A stretch of 64,000 nucleotides of DNA from Carpediemonas membranifera (GCA_019828565.1 JAHDYR010000007.1:806001-870000); one strand, 5' to 3'. Counted from the first letter of the stretch, positions 36,812 through 46,112 are shown. The notes: a model not told the origin generated them from the sequence alone. Program-made: numbers and translations.

Positions 36812-38677
36812 TCACTGCTCGTCCTCGTCCGAATCGGACATCAGCGCCATCAGGCCTGTCGATGGCGCGACTGCGCCATCGACATCCTCGAACCACCAGC
36901 CGAGCGCCTCATCTTCGCGTACAGCGACAGTAGGCTGGGCAACAGCGACCAACGCGGACCGGGCCGTGCGGAGGTCGTACTCGTCGTCGTCGGCATCGTC
37001 CTCGCCGGACTCCCGGAAAGATTTGAGTAATTCAACAAATCGGGAGTCGACCTCGCAGAGCTTGGCCGCTGGCAAGGCCAGGTAGCAATCGGGGATGAGC
37101 GCCAGACCCGAGATACCGTCAGACTCCATCGACTCGATCCAAGAAGATACAACAGAATCTAAATCTGGGTATGAATCTGAAGATGCGCCCGTAGATCTGA
37201 CCATATCCACGCAGGTTGTCCAGATGTGGTTTCTCGCACTCGCTGGGACCGCCTCGTCGTTTCCCTTGGCCGCCAGAAGCTCGAGCGCACGGGCATATTG
37301 AGTTTGGTCACCCTCGGCGATCATACACTCATATCTAGCCAAATCTTCGACCGCAATAGGATCTTCCGGGCATGTATCGGCCCACTTGTGATACAGATAC
37401 CGCACCTTGTTGTCTGGACTTGCCTTGAGCTCGGCTGCCGGAATACTCGACTGCAGTGCAGTTTCCAACGCGATATAGTGCCTGAAAAGCTTGGGCGATC
37501 CCGTCATATCCAGCCCCACGTCCAAAACCTGCCTAGCGCCCTCCAGGTCCTGATGCCGCAACGCCCTGTCGCCCACGGCGGTGAAGGGCTTGCTCGACCT
37601 CAGCTCGGCGTGCGGCACGGCGTTCAGGAGGATGTCCTGGGCCGTGTCGCCGATATCGCCCAGGCCGGTGACGTCGGAGAACGCCACGGCGTCCGCGAGC
37701 ACGGCGAGGCAGGCGCGCCATGCGTTTCTTGTGGGCGAGCTCGGCAGCCCCGTGTCTGCTGCGCTGACTGCCGCTCTATACGCTGCCGCCGCTCTTTCAA
37801 CTCCAAAACGACTCTCGAGCCGGATCAACTCAGCTCGAGTCGCCCAGGAGTTATCCGAGTCGAGCATGGAGTCATATACCCGCCTCCTTGACTCCGCGAC
37901 GACTGCGGCGATGGTCTCCTCGGACCCATGCTGCTGCTCGAACTGCATGAATGCGTCGTAAAGCTGGCCGCTGTCGTCCCTAGGGAGGTCGGCCAGCCCC
38001 TTGGAGTAGACCGATCGGGCCTCGTCTATGTCTCCGTTGGCTGTAGCGGCCGAGGCGTAGTCTAGATATAGCTTTGGCGCGTCCTTGTCGAGCGGAGCCT
38101 CATGGAAGGCCCGCCTGAAGACGATGCGGGCCTTGGTGTACGACCTCTTGTAAAGCTTCGCATAGTCGGCCCAATGGCGTGCGGCAGGGTGTCGCTCAAT
38201 GAGAAGTTCGAATATCTCGGCCGCTCTCTCTACGTCGAGCTGCTTCTCGAGTGCGATCGCTCGGTAGAATGCCTTGGGCTCGGGATCCCAGGCTAGCCAG
38301 CGGGAAAAGACTTCGCGGGCATACGTGAAGTCTTCAATATCGATTAGGAAGCGGGTATAGGTATCCCAGAGTGAAAAGACGCGTGGAAAGACCTCTACGG
38401 CGCGTTCGAATACGTTCTTGGCAAGCGAAATGTTCTGCGAAGCGATTTCGAACTTTCCGTAGGCAATCCACAGCTTTTCACGGCGTGTCATATTGCTCTT
38501 TTCAAGGGCTCGCTCGTATATCGAACGGGCGCGTATTAATCCGTCTTGCCCTCCATTCTCTTGCTCCCACTTGGCATAGCGGATCCAAGTCTCCGGGTTT
38601 GGAGGGATCTGATGACTAATACTCCTTTCGAACGACTGACGTTTCTCGAAACGAGATAGTTGGCTCTCCTCCGACAT
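36812..38677 (-). CDS. Pre-mRNA splicing factor Clf1/Crooked-neck (HAT repeats)
   Basis: The 621-residue protein starts at the ATG at 38677 with M-S-E-E-S-Q-L-S-R-F-E-K-R-Q-S-F-E-R. It then has tandem HAT (half-TPR) repeats. Examples are W-I-R-Y-A-K-W-E, A-R-S-I-Y-E-R-A-L, L-W-I-A-Y-G-K-F-E, F-S-L-W-D-T-Y-T-R-F and A-R-E-V-F-S-R-W-L-A-W-D-P-E, in the Clf1/CRNKL1 order. The C-terminal tail is acidic. In the spliceosome it is part of the Prp19/NTC complex that stabilises the active site. This fits an organism whose genes in this window carry mini-introns. A CAGTTTA element lies 19 bp upstream of the ATG. Confidence 0.9.
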   Translation of the reverse strand: MSEESQLSRFEKRQSFERSISHQIPPNPETWIRYAKWEQENGGQDGLIRARSIYERALEKSNMTRREKLWIAYGKFEIASQNISLAKNVFERAVEVFPRVFSLWDTYTRFLIDIEDFTYAREVFSRWLAWDPEPKAFYRAIALEKQLDVERAAEIFELLIERHPAARHWADYAKLYKRSYTKARIVFRRAFHEAPLDKDAPKLYLDYASAATANGDIDEARSVYSKGLADLPRDDSGQLYDAFMQFEQQHGSEETIAAVVAESRRRVYDSMLDSDNSWATRAELIRLESRFGVERAAAAYRAAVSAADTGLPSSPTRNAWRACLAVLADAVAFSDVTGLGDIGDTAQDILLNAVPHAELRSSKPFTAVGDRALRHQDLEGARQVLDVGLDMTGSPKLFRHYIALETALQSSIPAAELKASPDNKVRYLYHKWADTCPEDPIAVEDLARYECMIAEGDQTQYARALELLAAKGNDEAVPASARNHIWTTCVDMVRSTGASSDSYPDLDSVVSSWIESMESDGISGLALIPDCYLALPAAKLCEVDSRFVELLKSFRESGEDDADDDEYDLRTARSALVAVAQPTVAVREDEALGWWFEDVDGAVAPSTGLMALMSDSDEDEQ

Positions 38678-38696
38678 TGGCCTCAAAGCGCATGTG

Positions 38697-38703
38697 CAGT
38701 TTA
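38697..38703. promoter_or_regulatory. CAGTTTA element upstream of Clf1
   Basis: GTGCAGTTTAAGG on the + strand lies 19 bp upstream of the ATG at 38677 (gene on the minus strand). A second, weaker copy (GTAGTTTAAGG) lies near 38759. Confidence 0.35.
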
Positions 38704-38832
38704 AGGTCGCGGGGCGCGGGGCGCGGTTTTGCTGATGTTTACGTGAGCGTATATAAATGTAGTTTAAGGTCAAGCCGAACTGTGCAAGAGCGACCATGCT
38801 TCCTCGCCACGAGAACACCGTGTGGCATCCTA

Positions 38833-40532
38833 CATGAACAACGGACCCAGCCCGCTACAAAGAAAGTTTACTCAAAGAAGCCGGTGAGGTAGATGCGGGC
38901 CATGTCCTCGCGCTCGACCTTGACGGGGGAAAGGGCGAGGAGGCCGTCCATGCCGGGGCAGGCGATGGTGGCGTCGACGAGCTTCTGGATGCCGTCCTTG
39001 GTGAAGCCCATGGTGGCCATGGTGTCCTTGATGCCGACGGACTCGTGCCACTTGCGGAGAGCCTTGGCGACGTCCTGGGCCTCCTCGGGCTTGCCAGCGA
39101 ACTCGCCGATCATGGGCTTGAGCACGTAGCAGAGGGTCTTGGCGGCGACCTCGTCGGCCCAGATGTGGGCGACAACGCCGGGCTGGAGGAGGGCGAGGCC
39201 GAGGCCGTGGGTGAGGTTGGCGACGTATGCGGAGAGGGTGTGCTCCATGGCGTGGGTGATGTGGAGCAGGGACTCGTCGAAGCTCATGCCGGCGATGCAG
39301 GCGGCGTAGTGCAGCCAGTAGCGGGCGCGGAGGTTGGAGGGCTCCTTGAGGGCGACGGGGAGGTAGTGAGCGACGAGGTTGCAGACAGTGCGGCCGAGGT
39401 TGGTGGAGAAGGGGGTGGCGATGCTGGTAGTGGAGGCCTCGGTGACGTGGTTCATGGCGTCGACGGCGGTGCAGGCGGTCTGGAAGGGGGAGGTGGAGCA
39501 GAGAAGGGCGGGGTCGTTGATGGAGATGTCGGGGTAGATGACGGGGGTGGCGAGGGCGGGCTTGAGGGGGATCTCCTCGTCGAGGATCGAGGCCACGGCG
39601 AACTTGTTGGCCTCAGTGCCGGTGCCGGCGGTGATGTTGACGGCGATCAGGGGGGCGCGGCGCTCGGCGGCGAACTGGAACTTGTAGAGCTCGCGGGCGG
39701 TCTTGTCCTTGTGCTCGAGGAGGACGGCGACGGACTTGGCCGAGTCGATGGGGGAGCCACCGCCGATGGCGACGACGCAGAAGTTCTCGTTGTACTTGGG
39801 GAGGAAGAGGTCGCGGCACTCGTCGATGGAGGTGCACGTGGGGTTGGTGACGATCTTGTTGTACATGAGGTACTCGATCTTCTTCTCGGCGAGGATCTTC
39901 TCGATGGTCTCCCAGGCGCCGCAGCGCTTGTAGGCGGAGTTGGAGCAGATGAAGCCCACGGTCTTCACATTGAGGGCATCGAGCGCGTCAGCGAACTTGG
40001 CGAGCGCACCGACACCGAAGTAGGTGGTCTGCTTGCGCGTGCCGTAGGTAAGAACGACAGTCTTGTTGATGTCAACGGATTCACAGTAGTTGAGCTCAGC
40101 GGCGTCCATGTAGCAAGTATTGCAAGTGCAACAGCTTTCTGCGTCTGATCGGTGATTCGAGCGACGCCGTCGGACCAAATCAAACCGTATCTTTCGCAAT
40201 CCCAGCGTACCGAATCCCAGTCGTGCCTGGGGTTACCCGGCCCCCGGCCCCCGCCCCTTGTGCCGCTCGCAGGCCGCTGTTGGGGTCGTTTCGCCAGTTC
40301 GGGTTGTTCACGATTAGCGCAGCGAGGCGTGTCAGCCGACGCCACGCAGTCAGCATGGCCGGAAGAGACCCACACAGCGTATGCCGAATGCGCAGAACTG
40401 CGGTCGACGCTGGGGCCGGCTGCCGAAACGATTGATCCTGATGGACCCTAGTCAACGATGGTCAACAGACAAAACATGGGGCGGGAAGGGGCGTTTACTG
40501 CTTTATGGCACATATACGACGAACAGCTCCTC
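38833..40532 (-). repeat. Inverted repeat D, source arm (Fe-ADH segment, 1.7 kb)
   Basis: Nearly identical to the reverse complement of 42371-44064. It spans the whole Fe-ADH gene, its upstream region, and the last 30 bp of the TBCE-like gene's coding sequence. Because the other arm carries only that truncated 30-bp tail, this arm is the original. The visible difference is a 6-nt in-frame deletion in the copy. Confidence 0.95.
38868..40109 (-). CDS. Iron-containing alcohol dehydrogenase (group III), copy 1
   Basis: The 413-residue protein starts at the ATG at 40109; an in-frame TTG 90 bp upstream was rejected. It has the NAD(P)-binding G-G-G-S-P-I-D-S-A-K-S, T-A-G-T-G-T-E, D-A-M-N-H-V-T-E-A with the metal Asp, and two metal-binding histidine motifs (H-A-M-E-H-T-L and T-H-G-L-G-L-A). 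It reduces aldehydes to alcohols with NAD(P)H, for example acetaldehyde to ethanol in anaerobic fermentation. Third codon positions are almost all C or G, much more biased than in neighbours, as for a highly expressed enzyme. Copy 2 at 42794 lacks Leu-Ile in R-A-P-L-I-A-V-N-I. Confidence 0.93.
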   Translation of the reverse strand: MDAAELNYCESVDINKTVVLTYGTRKQTTYFGVGALAKFADALDALNVKTVGFICSNSAYKRCGAWETIEKILAEKKIEYLMYNKIVTNPTCTSIDECRDLFLPKYNENFCVVAIGGGSPIDSAKSVAVLLEHKDKTARELYKFQFAAERRAPLIAVNITAGTGTEANKFAVASILDEEIPLKPALATPVIYPDISINDPALLCSTSPFQTACTAVDAMNHVTEASTTSIATPFSTNLGRTVCNLVAHYLPVALKEPSNLRARYWLHYAACIAGMSFDESLLHITHAMEHTLSAYVANLTHGLGLALLQPGVVAHIWADEVAAKTLCYVLKPMIGEFAGKPEEAQDVAKALRKWHESVGIKDTMATMGFTKDGIQKLVDATIACPGMDGLLALSPVKVEREDMARIYLTGFFE

Positions 40533-41975
40533 CTCGTCGCCCATCTGGAGGTCCCTGACGTCGCACTCGGGGATCTCGCAAAGCTCCTCCTCAATTCGGC
40601 GACACAGCCGCATATTCTTGAAGCCAAATACAGCGCGGACCTCCTTGCGCACCATATCGGCGTCTGCCATCATCGGCATGAGTCTGCTGGACCTGGCGAT
40701 GACCTCGACCCCCCTGTGCTCTCGGGGCGACCCGGGTCTGTCGAGCAGGTATGGATTCCGGTCCAGGATGGTCTTGTAGAGAGCCCGTCTCTCGTCATTG
40801 TCGTTTGGCGTGGCCACGGCGAGCAGGACCCTGATACTGTGGTCGGGCACCCGGATGGTCCGGCCCACGTCGTACGGGAACATGCCCTGGGCCTCTCTGA
40901 ACGCCAGAGCCGCCTCGTGTGAGGGGAACCGGTCGGGGTAGTCGTCGCAGTGCTCAATGAAGTCGGGGTGGGTGCGGCCCAGGCCCAGCTCGGCGAGCTC
41001 CTCGTCGGGCGTGTCCTCGGCCAGACAGCATTGGCGCATAAACTCACGCTGGGCGAGAACGCGCGATGAGCGATCCACGCCGCTTCCGTTGAGCTTCGGG
41101 ACGTTGGTTAAGGTAACGATGATGGCGCGAGCCTCGGTGGTGGAGAAGCGTTTGAGAGCCGCACTCGAATCTATCGAGAGTCTCAGATTCTTCAGCTTAT
41201 AAGAGGATATGTTCCGAAGTTGGTGAAGTGACAGATTCGTGCCGCTCAGATTGAGTGATTCAAGCGTCTCCCACTGCCCGCCCTGCCTCGGCAAGAACTC
41301 CTTCAGCGGGTTGCCTGCCAGCACGAGTCTCCGGACTGCCGGAAGGTAGGCCAAGGGTGCGATGTCGGCTGTCGACTCGATCAAGTTATTGCTGAGGTCG
41401 ACGGACTTGAGTTGGCACATGCAGCCGTCCAAAACCGCCGGGAACTCCTTGATGCTGCATCCACTGATATTGAGCTCAGCTAGCTGGGTGAATGCGCATG
41501 CGGCGCGACACAATGCCTTTGGAGACCAGGTGATGCCTGAGAGGTCGAGTTCCTCGAGGTTGGAGGAGACAGTGTAGGGTTCAGTGGGCACGGTGGCCTC
41601 TTCGAGTGGATTATGAGCAACAGAGAGGTGGCGAAGTTGGGGGGCGATAGCGGCGAGTCGGTTGAGCTCGGAAAGAGCTCGAAGGTGGTTGTGATCCAGC
41701 TCGAGCGTCTGTACGGCAGTAAGGAGATCCCCAATCTCTGAGCTTTCGTCAATATGATCGATATCGCTGTTACTAAGGCCTATTATGGGCCGTTTTGCTG
41801 CTGGTGTAGTGCGAACCACGATCGTTGCCGCCCTAAACACGCTTGGATCCAGCTCACCGACATCCGTGGCTCCAACCGAGCCGTACTTATCCTCATACGC
41901 GTCTTTGAATGACATCAGGGAGAAACCAGACTCCATCGCGCTGGCGTGTCGTCTGCCCTTATCCTGCAACGGCAT
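40503..41975 (-). CDS. Tubulin cofactor E-like leucine-rich repeat protein (TBCE/TBCEL)
   Basis: The 490-residue protein has leucine-rich repeats at about residues 85-270 (L-E-E-L-D-L-S-G-x, L-K-S-V-D-L-S-N-N). These are followed by the capping segment V-T-L-T-N-V-P-K-L-N-G-S-x-V-D-R-S-S-R-V-L-A-Q-R-E-F, which matches TBCE. A C-terminal ubiquitin-like fold (about 375-490) reads V-A-R-S-S-R and ends E-E-E-L-F-V-V-Y. There is no CAP-Gly domain, as in TBCEL (cofactor E-like). TBCE folds and dissociates alpha/beta-tubulin. The final 30 bp are copied, inverted, at 42371-42400. The ATG at 41975 is first; a second at 41936 is possible. Confidence 0.75.
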   Translation of the reverse strand: MPLQDKGRRHASAMESGFSLMSFKDAYEDKYGSVGATDVGELDPSVFRAATIVVRTTPAAKRPIIGLSNSDIDHIDESSEIGDLLTAVQTLELDHNHLRALSELNRLAAIAPQLRHLSVAHNPLEEATVPTEPYTVSSNLEELDLSGITWSPKALCRAACAFTQLAELNISGCSIKEFPAVLDGCMCQLKSVDLSNNLIESTADIAPLAYLPAVRRLVLAGNPLKEFLPRQGGQWETLESLNLSGTNLSLHQLRNISSYKLKNLRLSIDSSAALKRFSTTEARAIIVTLTNVPKLNGSGVDRSSRVLAQREFMRQCCLAEDTPDEELAELGLGRTHPDFIEHCDDYPDRFPSHEAALAFREAQGMFPYDVGRTIRVPDHSIRVLLAVATPNDNDERRALYKTILDRNPYLLDRPGSPREHRGVEVIARSSRLMPMMADADMVRKEVRAVFGFKNMRLCRRIEEELCEIPECDVRDLQMGDEEELFVVYVP

Positions 41976-42370
41976 GTCACGGTTACAACCGGCGATCTCT
42001 GGCCCTGCCCAGCATGCTTAGGGGACATGACATGTGGCTGCGAAGGCGGTCCCCGTTTCGCACTTGAAGGAACCTGGCAACTGAGACAACCGGGTGGACC
42101 AACCTCATCAAGCACACCAGACACACTGACACGAGCGTGGGCGGGATGAACAGAGTACACCTATTACCCAAGATGAGAGGGGTTATTTCCAGTTGCTGCG
42201 GGGGATAACCTCTATGTCGCATTCTGGAGGCCCAGCGCCACTATTATATGGCTGATGCACCCAGCCTTTACCCGTACCATAATGGTGTCTGTCTGACCTG
42301 GTTCGGGGTTTGCCGAACGAAGCCCCAGTCAACCCGCTGCCACGGGTCAGCCGACAGGTCTAAGCCGGGC
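41976..42370. other. Non-coding spacer before the duplicated mosaic
   Basis: The 395 bp upstream of the TBCE-like gene reach the start of the copied ADH arm at 42371. I found no match to other parts of the window. A possible small hairpin (GAGGGGTTAT ... ATAACCTC) lies at about 42176-42210. No gene is visible. Confidence 0.4.
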
Positions 42371-44064
42371 GAGGAGCTGTTCGTCGTATATGTGCCATAA
42401 AGCAGTAAACGCCCCTTCCCGCCCCATGTTTTGTCTGTTGACCATCGTTGACTAGGGTCCATCAGGATCAATCGTTTCGGCAGCCGGCCCCAGCGTCGAC
42501 CGCAGTTCTGCGCATTCGGCATACGCTGTGTGGGTCTCTTCCGGCCATGCTGACTGCGTGGCGTCGGCTGACACGCCTCGCTGCGCTAATCGTGAACAAC
42601 CCGAACTGGCGAAACGACCCCAACAGCGGCCTGCGAGCGGCACAAGGGGCGGGGGCCGGGGGCCGGGTAACCCCAGGCACGACTGGGATTCGGTACGCTG
42701 GGATTGCGAAAGATACGGTTTGATTTGGTCCGACGGCGTCGCTCGAATCACCGATCAGACGCAGAAAGCTGTTGCACTTGCAATACTTGCTACATGGACG
42801 CCGCTGAGCTCAACTACTGTGAATCCGTTGACATCAACAAGACTGTCGTTCTTACCTACGGCACGCGCAAGCAGACCACCTACTTCGGTGTCGGTGCGCT
42901 CGCCAAGTTCGCTGACGCGCTCGATGCCCTCAATGTGAAGACCGTGGGCTTCATCTGCTCCAACTCCGCCTACAAGCGCTGCGGCGCCTGGGAGACCATC
43001 GAGAAGATCCTCGCCGAGAAGAAGATCGAGTACCTCATGTACAACAAGATCGTCACCAACCCCACGTGCACCTCCATCGACGAGTGCCGCGACCTCTTCC
43101 TCCCCAAGTACAACGAGAACTTCTGCGTCGTCGCCATCGGCGGTGGCTCCCCCATCGACTCGGCCAAGTCCGTCGCCGTCCTCCTCGAGCACAAGGACAA
43201 GACCGCCCGCGAGCTCTACAAGTTCCAGTTCGCCGCCGAGCGCCGCGCCCCCGCCGTCAACATCACCGCCGGCACCGGCACTGAGGCCAACAAGTTCGCC
43301 GTGGCCTCGATCCTCGACGAGGAGATCCCCCTCAAGCCCGCCCTCGCCACCCCCGTCATCTACCCCGACATCTCCATCAACGACCCCGCCCTTCTCTGCT
43401 CCACCTCCCCCTTCCAGACCGCCTGCACCGCCGTCGACGCCATGAACCACGTCACCGAGGCCTCCACTACCAGCATCGCCACCCCCTTCTCCACCAACCT
43501 CGGCCGCACTGTCTGCAACCTCGTCGCTCACTACCTCCCCGTCGCCCTCAAGGAGCCCTCCAACCTCCGCGCCCGCTACTGGCTGCACTACGCCGCCTGC
43601 ATCGCCGGCATGAGCTTCGACGAGTCCCTGCTCCACATCACCCACGCCATGGAGCACACCCTCTCCGCATACGTCGCCAACCTCACCCACGGCCTCGGCC
43701 TCGCCCTCCTCCAGCCCGGCGTTGTCGCCCACATCTGGGCCGACGAGGTCGCCGCCAAGACCCTCTGCTACGTGCTCAAGCCCATGATCGGCGAGTTCGC
43801 TGGCAAGCCCGAGGAGGCCCAGGACGTCGCCAAGGCTCTCCGCAAGTGGCACGAGTCCGTCGGCATCAAGGACACCATGGCCACCATGGGCTTCACCAAG
43901 GACGGCATCCAGAAGCTCGTCGACGCCACCATCGCCTGCCCCGGCATGGACGGCCTCCTCGCCCTTTCCCCCGTCAAGGTCGAGCGCGAGGACATGGCCC
44001 GCATCTACCTCACCGGCTTCTTTGAGTAAACTTTCTTTGTAGCGGGCTGGGTCCGTTGTTCATG
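42371..44064 (+). repeat. Inverted repeat D, copied arm (Fe-ADH segment)
   Basis: The reverse complement of 38833-40532, 6 nt shorter because of an in-frame deletion inside the ADH gene. The first 30 bp are the orphaned 3' tail of the TBCE-like gene. At 44064 the homology stops abruptly and the next homologous segment starts at 44071. Confidence 0.95.
42794..44029 (+). CDS. Iron-containing alcohol dehydrogenase, copy 2
   Basis: The 411-residue protein appears identical to copy 1 except for the loss of two residues (CTGATC deleted) just before N-I-T-A-G-T-G-T-E, next to the cofactor site. All iron-binding and NAD(P) motifs remain, so it is probably functional. It has the same extreme GC3 bias. 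About 420 bp of copied upstream DNA precede it, which may include the promoter. It lies head-to-head with copy 1 across the TBCE-like gene, so the pair form a 1.7-kb inverted repeat with a 1.84-kb spacer. Confidence 0.93.
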   Translation: MDAAELNYCESVDINKTVVLTYGTRKQTTYFGVGALAKFADALDALNVKTVGFICSNSAYKRCGAWETIEKILAEKKIEYLMYNKIVTNPTCTSIDECRDLFLPKYNENFCVVAIGGGSPIDSAKSVAVLLEHKDKTARELYKFQFAAERRAPAVNITAGTGTEANKFAVASILDEEIPLKPALATPVIYPDISINDPALLCSTSPFQTACTAVDAMNHVTEASTTSIATPFSTNLGRTVCNLVAHYLPVALKEPSNLRARYWLHYAACIAGMSFDESLLHITHAMEHTLSAYVANLTHGLGLALLQPGVVAHIWADEVAAKTLCYVLKPMIGEFAGKPEEAQDVAKALRKWHESVGIKDTMATMGFTKDGIQKLVDATIACPGMDGLLALSPVKVEREDMARIYLTGFFE

Positions 44065-44070
44065 CAGGCG

Positions 44071-44183
44071 GACTGCCCTCTACAGGCCACCTTCCGATCG
44101 CACGCGGTGGTTAGCAAGTCATCTGGGCATAGCAGCATCCTGTGGTCTTCAGACTGGCTCGAATGAAACTCTACGACAATTGT
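44071..44183 (-). repeat. Inverted repeat C, copied arm (113 bp)
   Basis: The reverse complement of 36612-36724 with four substitutions. It abuts the ADH arm with only 6 bp between, although the two source segments lie about 2.1 kb apart. Confidence 0.88.
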
Positions 44184-44404
44184 GCTTTGCACATTGTAAA
44201 GACAGATGATCCGCCATTGACTCGGCGCCCTGGCTGCATCGAGCCGACACAGAGACTAGGTGCTTCTGAAGGAGGGGCAAGGGCTCCAACGACCACACTT
44301 GTCCAAGCCGACTCCCCAGGGTCGAGGTCACCAAGCGTGGTCATCGGGATTGGTGCCTCGGGAACGGTGCTCGCTGGACAGTGTGGATGGGGTGCCATGT
44401 CGAA
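44184..44404. other. Filler DNA between copied segments (221 bp)
   Basis: I could match this piece to nothing else in the window. It may come from outside the window or from the pre-existing insertion site. No gene is visible. It now provides the 5' flank of cyclin copy 2. Confidence 0.5.
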
Positions 44405-45231
44405 AGAATGAAGTCGTCACTTCATCGAAGCGTTGAGCACTTCGGATCTGCCCCTCGCGCACCCACCAGGCCATTTGCCCACAGACATGCCGAATTGGAC
44501 GAAGCCTTCAGTGTTTATCCGCAAGATGGGCATCACGAAGCGCTGCATGAGCACAACGATCGTCCTCGCGCAGAAGTACTACTTCCAGGCGGCACCAACG
44601 CTGGACGCCATGGCGGGTGGCCCCATTCCAACAGATCTGCTCTGTGCTGCTTGCCTTTGCATCGCCGTGAAGATTGCGAGCGACTTTGGGCCCGACTCCT
44701 TCGAGCCGCCCGTCCACGAGTATCTGGTGCTCAAGCATGTCTGCCGCCACGGCTCCGCGCCCACGGCGGATCAGCTGGACATCCGCAACTCCAAGGCCCG
44801 CTTTGCCACCACCGAGTGCAGCGTCCTCGCGACCATCGGCTTCGAGAACCTCGCGCCCTCGCTTCCCCACGGCAAGCTGCTCGAGATCCTGCCCCAGGGC
44901 ATTGCAGGCTCAGTTGTTGAGCTCGCATGGGCAATCCTGAACGACTCGTGCTCCCTCCCCGAGTCGATCGAGCGCGACCCCGCCGCAATGGCAGAGGCCG
45001 CCTTGAAGAAGGCCGTGAGTATGGCCGGCCACACCGCATCCGCGCACGCGCACGTCTGAGGTGGCGGTTGCCCCGCCCAAGAAAGCTGCGTCCACCGGGC
45101 GAAGCCGAATGGTCCAGCTGCCCGCAGCCGGCCCAGCATGCTCTAAATCACGCGAGGCGACTGGATTCTCTCAAATCTGATGATACGGCAAATATGATCC
45201 GGATCATGCCCGCTGCCCTGACACAATCGAC
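44405..45231 (+). repeat. Direct repeat A, copied segment (cyclin)
   Basis: Copy of 25259-26085 in the same orientation. It begins at the hairpin-forming ATGAAGT-CGTC-ACTTCAT and ends 24 bp beyond the ATGATCCGGATCAT palindrome, within the ACACAATCGAC word. Confidence 0.93.
44487..45059 (+). CDS. Cyclin, copy 2
   Basis: The 190-residue protein is identical to the copy 1 protein (25341-25913). It has the same start context for 82 bp upstream, but beyond that a different flank, so it may have lost the native promoter. The cyclin box features are as for copy 1. Whether it is expressed is unknown. Identity of this degree implies a recent event or gene conversion. Confidence 0.8.
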   Translation: MPNWTKPSVFIRKMGITKRCMSTTIVLAQKYYFQAAPTLDAMAGGPIPTDLLCAACLCIAVKIASDFGPDSFEPPVHEYLVLKHVCRHGSAPTADQLDIRNSKARFATTECSVLATIGFENLAPSLPHGKLLEILPQGIAGSVVELAWAILNDSCSLPESIERDPAAMAEAALKKAVSMAGHTASAHAHV

Positions 45232-45317
45232 CATAGCCGCTCGACGAGATTATCCGGATAATCGTAGTGCCAGATCATTTGGTCTGCCACCGCCTGCCGA
45301 CTCTGCGATCTCACTTA
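45232..45317. other. Filler with ATTATCCGGATAAT palindrome (86 bp)
   Basis: This unmatched filler separates copied segments A and B. It contains a perfect 14-bp palindrome, ATTATCCGGATAAT, at 45249-45262. A related palindrome (ATGATCCGGATCAT) lies 55 bp earlier at 45194-45207, inside the copied segment. Confidence 0.6.
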
Positions 45318-45759
45318 GTTAGTAAACTGGTTGTGAGCGGTTCGACCAACTTTACCGGGCGGGCGTGGCCCACGGGAAGTGGGGTCCGTCACCTTGAGGT
45401 CTACTGGGCGGGGCTGGACGCGGACATGCTATGGGCCGCGTTGGGCACGTACCCGGATGTGCAAACGCTGGCAGTGACTTACTCGTCCTTCGACTTCTCC
45501 GGCATGCCGGAAATGGACTCCCTGACTCGACTGAGTCTGGCGCAGTGTTCGGCGGAGATTGCTGGCTCACTTGTGACAATCTCAAATCGATGCCCACAGC
45601 TGGCTGCGATGAAGCTCTCGTTCACGACAAATGATGAGACTGTCTCACAACTAACCCTCCCACCGACCGGCTGTCTGTTTCCTGCAGTAACCGACCTCAT
45701 TCTCTCCGGCTGCAGGGTCGACATGGGGTCGATCGCCCAGTCGTTCCCCAGACTGACCC
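45318..45759 (+). pseudogene. ARID-LRR gene fragment (copied segment B)
   Basis: This 442-bp piece matches 26869-27310 and codes for part of the leucine-rich repeats of the ARID-LRR protein. It lacks the ARID domain, the native start and the C-terminus. The frame stays open to a stop at 45776 after L-T-H-F-G-G-V, but the first in-frame ATG is internal. It is best read as a non-functional relic of the copying event. Confidence 0.88.
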
Positions 45760-46112
45760 ACTTTGGCGGGGTTTGATATGACCTCTGACCGTTGCCTCTG
45801 TATCAGTCCACTTAAATCCTTTAACAAAATGACACGTCTAAAAATATGAACCATGACCTTGCATGTCCAGTAGCAAACGAGCCGGCCAGACCAGTAGCGT
45901 CAGCGAGGGCAACCACTCAACCCATACCAGCACAACCTGCTCAATAGTCATCGGAGATGCAATAAAAACTCACGACTGCGGCTATAATCGGCCTTACCAG
46001 CTCATTAGGCTCTGATGTTTCCCTCAGCAACGGCGACCGGGAGATTTTTGAATAATGTGCAGTTTATGTCACATCGAATCCATCGAATCGAGTGTTTTGT
46101 GGGCATCTGTGA
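45760..46112. promoter_or_regulatory. Upstream region of the gelsolin gene
   Basis: This 353 bp intergenic stretch lies upstream of the gene at 46113. It contains an AT-rich part and GTGCAGTTTATGTCAC, with CAGTTTA at 46060-46066, 46 bp before the ATG. Confidence 0.4.
46060..46066 (+). promoter_or_regulatory. CAGTTTA element upstream of the gelsolin gene
   Basis: Here GTGCAGTTTATGTC is on the same strand as the gene it precedes, unlike the copies upstream of the minus-strand genes. Confidence 0.35.

Noticed and set aside
39045-40148. 367-residue Gly/Val/Glu/Asp-rich plus-strand frame opposite Fe-ADH (and its twin at 42755-43852)
   Set aside because: This is an artefact of the strong third-position C bias of the ADH gene, which removes stops from the opposite strand.
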